DNA of 64,000 bases from Siphonodentalium dalli (Eukaryota; Mollusca; Scaphopoda; Gadilida; Siphonodentaliidae). The stretch is from positions 201,648,978 through 201,712,977 of the forward strand of contig CP136066.1 in assembly GCA_032622095.1 (NCBI GenBank), read 5' to 3'. Positions 31,892 through 41,846 of this stretch are shown piece by piece. The position numbers were made by a program, and so were the translations under genes. The notes below the pieces were generated by a model that saw only the letters and a list, made by a program, of their open reading frames with translations, was not told the DNA's origin and made no database searches. Every line of letters begins with the position of its first letter. Positions within the stretch are counted from its first letter, which is position 1.

Positions 31892-32141
31892 CTTGAAATA
31901 GGGTGTCTGTCATTTGCAGAATGAGGTCCCCAGAGGGTGAATTTAGTGATGCTACCCCGCATAGTGGGCTAGCATCACCAAATTCACCCTCTGGGGACCT
32001 CATTCTGCTTACAACTCAGCAGAATGAGGTTCCCATAAGGTGAATTTGGTGATGCTAACCCGCTATGCAGGGTGGCATCACTAAATTCACCCTCTGGCCA
32101 TGGGGACCTCATTCTGCAAATGACAGACACCCTATTTCAAG
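31892..32141. mobile_element. Double-hairpin miniature element
   Basis: Outer arms CTTGAAATAGGGTGTCTGTC / GACAGACACCCTATTTCAAG bracket two consecutive hairpins (31917-32009 and 32020-32116). Each is made of GCAGAATGAGGTYCCC...GGGGACCTCATTCTGC, and a 10-base spacer separates them. The most complete copy of this family here. Confidence 0.88.
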
Positions 32142-32377
32142 GCTTGTCTTTAGTAATAAGCATGGCACCACTGATATTTGCTTGATATATACCTAATTAA
32201 ATTGATGAAAAGAGAATGTGTAATAACATAAAACCTAACTGATAGTAAATCAAAACTATTATCAAAGGAATCTATAATTTGGTACCAAACTTGAATTCAA
32301 CAGCACAAATGTTTTTTTCTGATGGAGGGGTGAAAGTGTTAAATCTATAAATCACGCGATGACGACTGATTCGGTTA

Positions 32378-33068
32378 GGCCCGTTTTATACGTCGAGCCA
32401 AACACGGGTATAGCCAGCCTAAGATAGCGCGACTGGAGCACGACGTATAAAACCAACTGGCTCGTCATAATTTCTCTGGCACGACCCCGACGTGCTACAC
32501 GTCTGGTGCTGACGTGCTACATATCTGACTCAACGCTGTTTTATACGACGTGCTAAACAAGGGACGTGCTAAGATGATTCAGGGAACATCATCTGTTGCA
32601 TCCCAGCGCGACCTGTGTCTGGCACGTCGTATAAAACAGCGTCGGGCCACAGACGTGCTAACCCTTGGCAGTTGTAAATATGCAGTGAAGACAATTGCAT
32701 ACGGTATAGTATATGGGACATGCGTGTATTGACTGGGAATAAATATATTGCGGAGATATACATGTACATGTATATGAAGGTTCAAGGGAGATGAATGACA
32801 AGATCCCGATTTTGAAACCAAAATGCACTATATATATAAGAATAAATAGACACAGCGAGTTTATAGTACATTGTCATAGGACACTATCACAGCCAATTTT
32901 AGTGAACATCCCAAGGGAAATAATTATTTCAGATGGTATTTTGTATCAGAAATGCTGAAATTGTTCGAAATATACAATTACAGCATTTGCCAGCTAGCTT
33001 GACGTATAAATCAAACAATCGTAACACGAGCCAGAGACGCGCGTTTGACGCGACGTATAAAACGGGCC
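32378..33068. mobile_element. PIF/Harbinger-like non-autonomous element
   Basis: Ends GGCCCGTTTTATACGTCG and CGACGTATAAAACGGGCC are inverted. Flanks are TTA (left) and CTA (right), near the three-base TWA duplication of PIF/Harbinger elements. Internal copies of the TATAAAAC / CGTCGTATAAAACAG motif recur at 32445, 32535 and 32622. No transposase is seen. Confidence 0.65.
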
Positions 33069-33640
33069 CTATTATCATCAGTGCTAGAGATGACTGACAA
33101 CAATGTGAGTAATTACTGTTTTGGGACATTCAAAGCTTGTCAGGGATGCTGGAAGTATCAAGGGCAAGAGTGAGGTGACTTCTTAAAAAATTTACACATT
33201 TAACTACAAGAGCCCTCAATACATGATTACAGCATCTAGCTGAAATGTCCATAAGAAATTAATCCAAACTAAAATATTTTCTGTTACAGAGGAATTTAAA
33301 TATATGCTTTCTTATGCCTTTAAAAAAAAAAAAAATAGTTTGCACATTATTTTGCCTCTTGTCTCACTTAGTTCGGTTTAAAAAAAAAGAAAACCAAATT
33401 AATTTTTTTCTCCAAGGTTCACTAACATATATGTAAAAAGATTTAATAGGGAGCTAAAAGACTGAATACCAAAACATTTGGTGCAGATTCTTTCAATATT
33501 GTAAAAAATAGTGAAATATAGAAGAAAAACAAGAATTTGCATCAAAGATGCGATGTTAACTTGTTACTCGAAACATAGGCTTGTATTGAAAATGCATGAA
33601 TCATAACTGGCTATCTTACAAAACAGTCTGATATTCTCCC
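33069..33640. other. No gene seen
   Basis: AT-rich with homopolymer A and T runs. No open frame of note. Confidence 0.5.
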
Positions 33641-34165
33641 ATGGGGAGCCTCTCTTATATAAGAGAATGCACTGGCGTAAAAGATCAAGGTATATATTAT
33701 TGTTAGGCCAATGTATTCTCTTATATATGCGAGGCTCCCTATGGGACATTGGCACAGAGTTTTCGCAAAATTTCAGGAAGTTCCAATCATGGAAGGATTA
33801 AATTTACACCATAGAATTCTTGCAAAATACGCCCGTGGTAATTACAACATTGTGCCATAACTCAGGTGAAAATTGGCGGGCGGAACCCAAAAAAATATGC
33901 TTTAACCATTTCATGATGGAGCTGCGTTGGTGCAGCATTAAGATACTGTGCCAGTGCTTTCTCTTATATATGCAATCTGCCATAGAGAGCCTCCAATATA
34001 TAAGAGAATGCACTGGCTTACAAGGTCAAGATAAATATTGTTAGGCCCATGTATTCTCTTATATATGTGAGACTGCCTATGGAAGACTCGCATATATAAG
34101 AGAATGCATTGGCACAGGGTTTTCGCAAAATTTCAGGAAGCCCAAGTCATGAAAGGGTTAAAGGC
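33641..34165. repeat. Decayed GCCAATGCATTCTC hairpin cassettes
   Basis: Two degenerate copies (about 33641-33760 and 33950-34125) of the double-hairpin cassette found in the TTAA elements. Both are followed by the same CACAGRGTTTTCGCAAAATTTCAGGAAG trailer, so they share a host element or arose by duplication. Confidence 0.7.
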
Positions 34166-35137
34166 ACGTGAGGCCTTAATTGTCGAAAATATTCATATTT
34201 GTTCCAAACACTGTAAACAGAAAAACATTAAAACGCATACAGTTTCGTTCATATATACCATGACCATCATGTAAACAGCATGTTATCGTAAAGACCTACT
34301 ATATTTTACCTAAGCAAGAGCCTGATTGTGTTACAGAAGACCGCACAATGCTACTGGCTAATCACTCACAAATGGCATGAACACTCTTTATTAGTTCCAT
34401 ATCAGGAATTCACCAACAAAGAACGCTCTTTATGTTTACCATCATAATATAAACAAACGCCAGAAAAGTAACTTTTTATGCTTTTGTTTACATAACAATG
34501 GTCAAACATATGACAATAACATACTGTTTATGCGATATTTCTTATTTGTATACGGACAAAGTCCATCTACATTTTGATGTTCTTTCTGTTTGTAGCGGTT
34601 TTTGAGGGGTGGAGATATTTTCACAGGATACCCACCGCCAAGGCCAACCGTACCTTTAAACAACATTTTTAGGCCAGATTTAAAAAATCAAACAGCATTA
34701 AATTTACACCGTATATTCCTTTAGTACCATATATGTACATGTACATGTATATTGATCTCTACTCCATAGCTACGTACATGTACAGAGAGATCATACTCCA
34801 CCAGTTCAAAACCTAGGAACTTTTTGATGTTGTGACGTTAGTGTATACCACAGTACAGGTAATAACTTTCTTAGGTGCAAAAAAACAGCATCATCCCAAC
34901 TGATATGTGAAAACTAATAATCAAAAAACTTGAAAATTCATATCTTAACGATGTTGTGTCAATTGAGTGCAATTACATAAGCTCTGAAAAATTCAACTTC
35001 CGACTGACGGGTCACATATTCCACCAGTTCATAACCTGGGAAGTTTTTAACAATGAAAAAATACTGCATGTAATATGTTTCTTAGTTGATACATGTTCCT
35101 TAATAATAACGTATTTCACAGGAGATGAAGGTCCCAG
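34166..35137. other. No gene; short repeats
   Basis: Contains TATTAGTTCCATATCAGGAAT (as at 14708), a TGTACATGTACATGTATAT self-complementary tract (~34733), and ATTCCACCAGTTCA-AACCT(G/A)GGAA twice (~34794, 35018). No coding signal. Confidence 0.45.
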
Positions 35138-35277
35138 CTCAAGATTGTATGATTTAGGTGACTTTGTGAGTCAATTTCACAATAAACATTTAAAGTATAA
35201 CTCGGGGAAAATTTCACGATTAAGTGATGTATAGCGAAATTGGCTCACACAAGTCACCAAAATCATGTAAACTTGAG
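35138..35277. repeat. Foldback hairpin
   Basis: CTCAAGATTGTATGATTTAG...GTGAGTCAATTTC pairs with GAAATTGGCTCACAC...AAATCATGTAAACTTGAG. Arms are ~42 bp and imperfect. Confidence 0.75.
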
Positions 35278-35335
35278 CAGGGTTCTTCACATACGGCAAG
35301 GTAAAATACAGCATTAAGGAACAGGTATTAACTGA

Positions 35336-35680
35336 GGCCCGTTTTATACGTCACGCCAGACACAGGTCATGCTATCTTCTCTTGGCTCAACATTGGCGCG
35401 TCTCTGGCACGTGTTACATTTGTTTGATTTATATGTGGACTCGTGGAACCAGCTGGCATGTGCCCTAACCATATATTTCAAACAATTTTAGAATTTCAGA
35501 TACAAAATGCCATCTGCTATTGGGAAGTTCATGAATATACTCCATGTAGCACGTCGGATTGTGACAGAAAAATTGTGACGAGTCAGTTGGTTTTATACAT
35601 GTACCTCGTATTTCAGTCGCGTTGTCTTGGACTTTGTCATTTTCACACAAATTAGTCTGGCTCGACATACAAAACGAGCC
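35336..35680. mobile_element. PIF/Harbinger-like element, shorter copy
   Basis: Left end GGCCCGTTTTATACGTCACGCCAGAC matches the 32378 element; right end GTCTGGCTCGACATACAAAACGAGCC is its diverged inverse. Flanks are TGA and TAA, so the duplication is uncertain. Confidence 0.55.
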
Positions 35681-36689
35681 TAAGAAATATATTTATACTT
35701 GTTTTATTTTTTCAGATGTCATCAAGTTCATACCTTCAAACATCATGGGGCTTTAAATATTATCTCATTGTGGAAATTTATTTTTATACTTTTGGAACGA
35801 GAGGCCGATTACGATCGGCAGATGTTAACCCATCCCTTGGCGATAAAAATTTAATATGATCGGATAAATGAGAGTTTTGGTGTTGAATTATAGAGTATAC
35901 TGTTATGTACTATTATAGACAAATGTACATAACACAAATTATTGGAATTTATGGGTCACTGGCATTTATATAAGAGAATGCACTGGTACAGGATCTGTAA
36001 TGCTAAACCGCCACAGCCAGCAAGTCCGTGGGTTAAATGTGTAGGTGTGCCCTGGACATGGAATACTTGGGTTAAGAGAGTCCAATTTAAGTTTACAATA
36101 ATAATGTGTCCTAGTATACAGATAAGCAACCTCACCACTGACCCATTAATATCAATTATATAGCACAGCTGTCAAAAAATCACAGGAATTGTTTATGTTG
36201 AACACTGACCTCTATTAAACCAATAACAATTATAATGATATCAGACCATCTGAAGATATAACTCTGCAGCACAGATGTCCAAGTCTACTGTTAATATCAT
36301 GTGATGTTTATTGTTGAATCTTTATTTTAAATTAGATACCACAGGCTTCTTTATCAGATTATTTGCACATTGGCATAAGAGACATCAGAAAATAATATAG
36401 CTTTATCAATAGCTAAGTAGTCCAAATGCAATTGGTGAATTAGATTTAATGTTGCTCCAAACAGATTTACCAGTACATAACACAAGATTTTGGACCGATT
36501 TAATCAAATTTGGTGTGGTGATTCGGGGTACCCTTGGCAGAGTTATAATGGTTATAATTGTTTTTAATTATTTTAAAAAATTAAAGGGACACATTGGAAA
36601 TCTTTTTATCAACTTGTATCATAATCATCAATATCTAAATGAAAACAAATGACAATGTCAATGACATTTTTTTTATTATTATTATAAAA
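35681..36689. other. No gene; one decayed hairpin piece
   Basis: CACTGGCATTTATATAAGAGAATGCACTGG at ~35957 is a collapsed copy of the GCCAATGC hairpin. Remaining sequence is AT-rich with open frames of at most 73 codons and no motif. Confidence 0.45.
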
Positions 36690-37643
36690 GTTTAAAAAAA
36701 AAATTTTAAATAGATTTTTTCTTCGAAAAAGGGTCATAACTCCTTTAAAATAAATCGGATCAGACCCATATTCGAACTAGATCTGTATTTTGGGCTGTGA
36801 AACTCACATACCAAATTTGGTTCCAATCAGATAAAAAATGTTTGAGTTATGGCAGAATGTGTGAATTCTAAGTAGAAAAAGGGCCATAACTCTGTAACAA
36901 AAACTCGGATCAAACCCAAATTCGAACTCGATCTGTATTTTGGGCTGATATACCCATATACAAAATTTGCTTCTGATTGGATAGAAAATGTTTGAGTTAT
37001 CGCATTACACGTGAAGTGTCTACGGACGGACAGACAGACGGACGGACGGACGTACCAACAAATGGGTAGATATGTGGCTTCGACCTATGTGGCTAGAAAT
37101 GGTAATGTGGCTTTAGTTTTTATGTGGCTTCTCAAGTAGCCATAAAATTTTAAGTGGCTATCAAGTAGTAGATAGTGATAAAACTCCAGATTATGGATTC
37201 ATAACATGTTGGAATTATAGCAGAAGAAGCTGATTAAAACTCAAAAACTTGCTCACAGCAACTGGGACAGTGGAATAGGAGAAACTGACAGGTCCGTGAT
37301 TGGGTGGCTAGCCACATAAATGTCTTGTCAGTGTCCGACATCTCCTATTGACGGGTCATGGATGTCTAAATCGATGGACTTTTTTTTCTCCAAATTTTGA
37401 GTGACTACAAAATTAAATAAGCTGATTAGGCCAAATAGATCATTTTAGAACGTCCATCTGAAAGCTGTTATGTGGCTAGCCACGCAACGGAAGTTATGCA
37501 CATAAATATCCATTTTACACAATCTTAGCCACATAAGTAGTCATTAGTAAACACGGACAGACGGACGGACGGACGAACGAACGACGAGTGGTCAATCCGG
37601 ACAACGACACTATGTTTACCATACATGGTATGGGTAAACATAA
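36690..37643. repeat. GGTCATAACTCC repeat array with GGACGG trailers
   Basis: Two ~145-bp units are followed by GACGGACAGACAGACGGACG (37023). Then comes a region rich in ATGTGGCTAGCCACATAA words (37070-37560). A second GACGGACGGACGGACGAACG trailer ends in the TATGTTTACCATACATGGTATGGGTAAACATA hairpin (37611-37642). Confidence 0.75.
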
Positions 37644-38140
37644 AAAGGGAAGTATATGTTATTGGTTTGTCTGTCCATGTGTCTGGCCGCTTTTTTCATT
37701 TGCGGATGATAACTTAAGTCTGAACTGAATGGAATGAAATTTGGTATGTGAGTTTATTATCACAAAATACAGGTCAAGTTTGAATTTGGGTTCTGCCCGC
37801 AAGTTTCACCTCAGTTATGGCCTATTGTTGAAATTACCACAGGCGTATCTTGTTTCTACTAAAATGTCATATTTCAACTTAGACATGATCTGCCTTTGAT
37901 GGCTGGACATAACTGTAGATTCTCTTCTTAAAATAAATGTGGAGAATTAGCTCTCAAACTGGTGGAATATGATCTCTAGGGGCATCGTGGAATGATCTAC
38001 ATGTACATATTAGTAGCTTCTACATGGAAGTAATAACTAACAAGAAAGCTATCATCATATCTAACCATTTTACTAATTACTTGATATTATCTGAATATTT
38101 CCCACCAATTAATTCAATATGAATCATTATAATTCTGCTC
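37644..38140. other. No gene; reverse-oriented repeat fragment
   Basis: 37660-37820 is a diverged antisense relative of the CATAACTC arrays (TTGGTTTGTCTGTCCATGTGTC, CAAGTTTGAATTTGGGTTC, TCAGTTATGGCC). The rest is unassigned. Confidence 0.45.
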
Positions 38141-39183
38141 TTAACCCTTTGAGTGCCAGGTCAATTTTTGTATCAACCCATATACCCTGTGCCAATGCAT
38201 TTTCTTATATATGCGAGTCGACCATAGGTCGCCTCGCATATATAAGAGAATGCATTGGCCTAACAATTTTTATTTTTAAAATTTTAATAATTTATTCTTA
38301 TATTCTTTAACAGACTTATTTTGTAGGTTTAGGGTAGGGTCCTGCGAATATTCGATATTCGATTCGAAAGTCAAATTCGATTCGAATTCGAGTCGAAATT
38401 TCCAACTCAAAATTTCGAATATATATGGATGAAATTATAAGCTGCTTACGAACACGTACACACGTCGATCTTAGCTGTTTCTGTGCCATTTAATTCCCTA
38501 AAATTATGAATATGTGCGCTTTATAATTCTTATTGTACATCACGAATGTACGCATGCTATTAAATATATTTGTGGCCAGTAATTAGCCACCAGATTAGGA
38601 CCACTAAATACGTCTGAATTCTAGTTTTGAACATGGTTGCCACAAGCTCCGAATTCGCTGTTGGACCGACGACGCACGTAAATTATAATAACTATGAGAC
38701 TGAGCAACTGCTAGCGTTATCCACCGACTGTCTCAGGTTCCGCATTATTTATATGTGATGATGTAAACTTCACGTGTTTCAGGGGTCGAAAAGTGCATGT
38801 TGGTGGAGTTTTCTTTTGAAGTTGACTGTCAGTTTCGGAGCGTTCCTTTGGCACTTGACAATAAGTCGTCCGTTATTCATGTTTATTTTAAACATGATAA
38901 GCTTCTCAGGCAGTGCAAGAACTTACACGTGTGACGAATACAACATGGTGTATAAATCGCAAGCATCTGGGACTGTAAGTTATGATGGAACTTTATGGAA
39001 GTTCATACATGTAGAACGTTTCAAACATCATCTAATCCTTGGCAAAACATGCCTAATTGAGAATGCAACACACATGTATAATTCGATTCGATATTCGATT
39101 CGAATTCTTCAATTCGATTCGATATTCGATTCGATCAAAATCTCCAATTCGCAGGACCCTAGTTTAGGCACTCAAAGGGTTAA
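38141..39183. mobile_element. TTAA-flanked element (CCCTTTGAGTGCC ends) split by a hAT insertion
   Basis: CCCTTTGAGTGCC after TTAA (38141-38144) is matched by GGCACTCAAAGGG before TTAA (39180-39183). The left part carries one GCCAATGCATT hairpin (about 38192-38259) with the CCCTGTGCC edge. A hAT-type element occupies 38335-39161. The host element itself is only ~215 bp. Confidence 0.8.
38335..39161. mobile_element. hAT-type non-autonomous element
   Basis: A 15-bp perfect terminal inverted repeat (TAGGGTCCTGCGAAT / ATTCGCAGGACCCTA) is flanked by GTTTAGGG and GTTTAGGC, a 7-of-8 match to the 8-bp duplication hAT elements make. Subterminal ATTCGATTCGATATTCG words are reiterated at both ends. The 147-codon frame inside (38774-39217) runs out through the right end and shows no transposase motif. 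Confidence 0.85.
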
Positions 39184-39229
39184 ATTATCTTTTCTTCTGT
39201 CTGCATTTATTACCTGAACACCACTCTAA

Positions 39230-39910
39230 ATGAATAATAGACCATTCCATGCAAAAGACAATGCCCTAGAAAAAGCAGAAGCTATTATATAGAATATATA
39301 ATTTCATGCAATTCTAAGACAATTCCATAGAAACAAAATTAGTTTCAAGGGCTTGCAATGGGATAATCCATTTAGTATAAATTGGAATAGTTTATTATTC
39401 ATCTGGAGGAGTGTTCAGGAAATGTAAGCAGACGACAGATGATAATATAATACAAGTGTAGAAGGATTTCTCTTGACCCTTTCTACACTAAATGGATTCT
39501 CCCATTCAGTTATACAAGTATATATTGGAATGATCTATTATTCATTTGGAGGGATGTTAATGAACGCAGACGAGTGACAGATGAAACGATATAAATACAA
39601 GTGTAGAATGATTCTTTTATATGGAGGGAAATGTTTAGATAATAAGTTCAACATGGTCATTTGTTGAACTTATTTTGTGAACATTTCCTATGGGGTAACT
39701 ACTCATCAATGATGCTTTAGTATAGAAAGGGTTAAACTTATTATCTGAACATTTCCTATGGGATAACTTAACTCATCAATGATGCTTTAGTATAGAAAGG
39801 GTTAATTGGTGGGAAATTTTCAGATAATAAGTTCAACAAACTACCATGAACTTATTATCTGAACATTTCGTTAGGGAATTACTTGTCAATGAGTATTTAG
39901 TAAAGAAAGG
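39230..39910. repeat. Degenerate repeat cluster with foldbacks
   Basis: Repeated words include GTGTAGAANGATT, CAGATGATAATATAAT / CAGATGAAACGATATAAA, TCATCAATGATGCTTTAGTATAGAAAGGGTTAA and GATAATAAGTTCAACA / TGAACTTATTATC. The last pair also occurs at 52971. Probably overlapping miniature elements. Confidence 0.6.
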
Positions 39911-39918
39911 GTAATGCT

Positions 39919-41325
39919 TTAAAGGCCCACTTAATTTTCGAACCCCCAGATTACATTATATACAACATATTCCATGTTATATACCCAGATCTCATTATAT
40001 ACAACATATTCCATGTTATATACCCAGAGTTTTTTTCTCACTTCCGTGTTTACTTTTCCGAATCATGCTTTCTGATGATCAATATACAGGCTTTTATAGA
40101 GAATTAAGTGCCGACAAATACCAAAAATAACCATAAAGTTTTATTCCCAAAATTTGGATAAACATACAGATGGATAATAAAAATGTCATTATACAATGTT
40201 GTGTACAGTATGAGTTTTTCTTGTACTCGTCCAGGTTGTGGTGAAAAGTCATATTGGACTCGACACTGGCGTGTCTCGTCCAATATGACTTTTCACCACA
40301 ACCTGGACTCGTACAAGAAAAACACATACTGTACACAACATTGTATAATAACTTTATATTATTATCCATCCCTTAACTAACACCATTTCCGATTGGGCAA
40401 AAGCCGCCACGTGATAGTCCTGGAAAAAGTCATATTGGACTCCCGAAAGTCATATTGGACTCCCGACTGTACAATATCACTTTTTATGGGGACTCCATGA
40501 CATAACCAATTAACTCTATTGCGAAATGAATCGATGAAATTGTGATGCGCGCGCAACACTGATGGATTTTAGCAGACGTTTCACTTCCACATTCCGAATA
40601 ATTTTGTTCTCACTTACGCGTGTTTACTTTTCCAAATCATGCTTTCTGATGATCAAAATACAGGCTTTTATAGAGAATTAAGTGCCGACAAATACCAAAA
40701 ATAACCACAAAAGTTTTATTCCCAAAATTTGGATAAACATACAGATGGATAATAAAAATGTCATTATACAATGTTGTGTACAGTATGAGTTTTTCTTGTA
40801 CTCAACTACTCATCCAGGTTGTGCTGAAAAGTCATATTGGACTCAACACTGGCGTGTCTCGTCCAATATGACTTTTCTCCACAACCTGGACTCGTACAAG
40901 AAAAACACATACTGTACACAACATTGTATAATAAGTTAATAACTTTATATTATATACCCTTTGAAAGAGGAAGCTCCAAAACATTGTATTATCAACTGAT
41001 CCAGTCGAATAAACTGGGAACATTGTTTTTGTCAAGGTACTGACGTGTGTTCTGTGATTATTTTTATCCAGACAACTATAAAGTCTATTATTCTCAACGG
41101 AAGGGGAATAACTGATTCTGATGCATTCTGGGTTGACAAGGGGGGGGGGGGGGAGTCTTGGAATTAATCTGAGAATCTCTATCACTTGGTGGACACTTCA
41201 AGGCCACAGCTGTTCCGTATTCTGGTGGAATATATATTTTTGGTTCCTCTTCCAAATTGTATATAATATGGGATATGATGTGTATAAATGCAATCTGGTC
41301 ATTCGAAAAATAAGTGGGCCTTTAA
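39919..41325. mobile_element. TTAA-flanked 1.4 kb element with two internal long hairpins
   Basis: AGGCCCACTTAATTTTCGAA after TTAA (39919-39922) is matched by TTCGAAAAATAAGTGGGCCT before TTAA (41322-41325). Inside, about 40191-40352 and 40767-40932 are two near-identical long hairpins (TACAATGTTGTGTACAGTAT ... CACAACCTGG ...). The preceding ~150 bp (CAAATCATGCTTTCTGATGATCAA...) is also duplicated. No transposase. Confidence 0.85.
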
Positions 41326-41404
41326 CGGAGCAAATATAGTTGCATAATTCTCAATGCATGTACATGTACAGTTCGGTAGTTTTACATCGTGGGTTCTCTA
41401 TGCA

Positions 41405-41805
41405 AGCCTGGGTATAGTATGTCTGACATTTGCAGAATGAAGTCCCCTTAGGGTGAATTTAGTGACGATATCATGCACAGCGGGCTAGCATTGATGCCAA
41501 ATTCACCCTCTGTAAACTCATTCTTCTTAGGCCTCAACTGCTATGGGAGACCTAGGATCAGATTTAAGATCCTCGATCATGCATTTTATCTTTGGAAAAT
41601 TACGGTAGGTGATATAGAAACTGAACAGAAAGGGAAAAAGTAACTCAAAACAACATTAATTTGAGAATATAGATACTTCCCAGAAGATGAGGCCTAAGCA
41701 GAATGAGTTCCCCAGAGGGTGAAATTGGCAATGTTAGCCCGCTGTGCTGGATAGAGTCACTAAATTACCCTCTGGGGACCTCATTATGCAAATGTCAAAC
41801 ACATT
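41405..41805. mobile_element. Double-hairpin element, GCAGAATGAGGT family
   Basis: Two hairpins at about 41430-41526 and 41699-41790, separated by ~170 bp. Outer arms are GTATGTCTGACATTTGCAGAATGA / CATTATGCAAATGTCAAACAC. It ends ~40 bp from the stop codon of the zinc-finger gene, so the gene's 3' UTR may run into it. Confidence 0.8.
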
Positions 41806-41846
41806 AAATATATCCAGGCTGGTCTCTATGGATCATTTCCAAAATG

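Noticed and set aside
38774-39217. 147-codon frame inside the hAT element as a transposase
   Set aside because: No hAT, DDE or zinc-finger motif, and it runs through the element end into flanking DNA.
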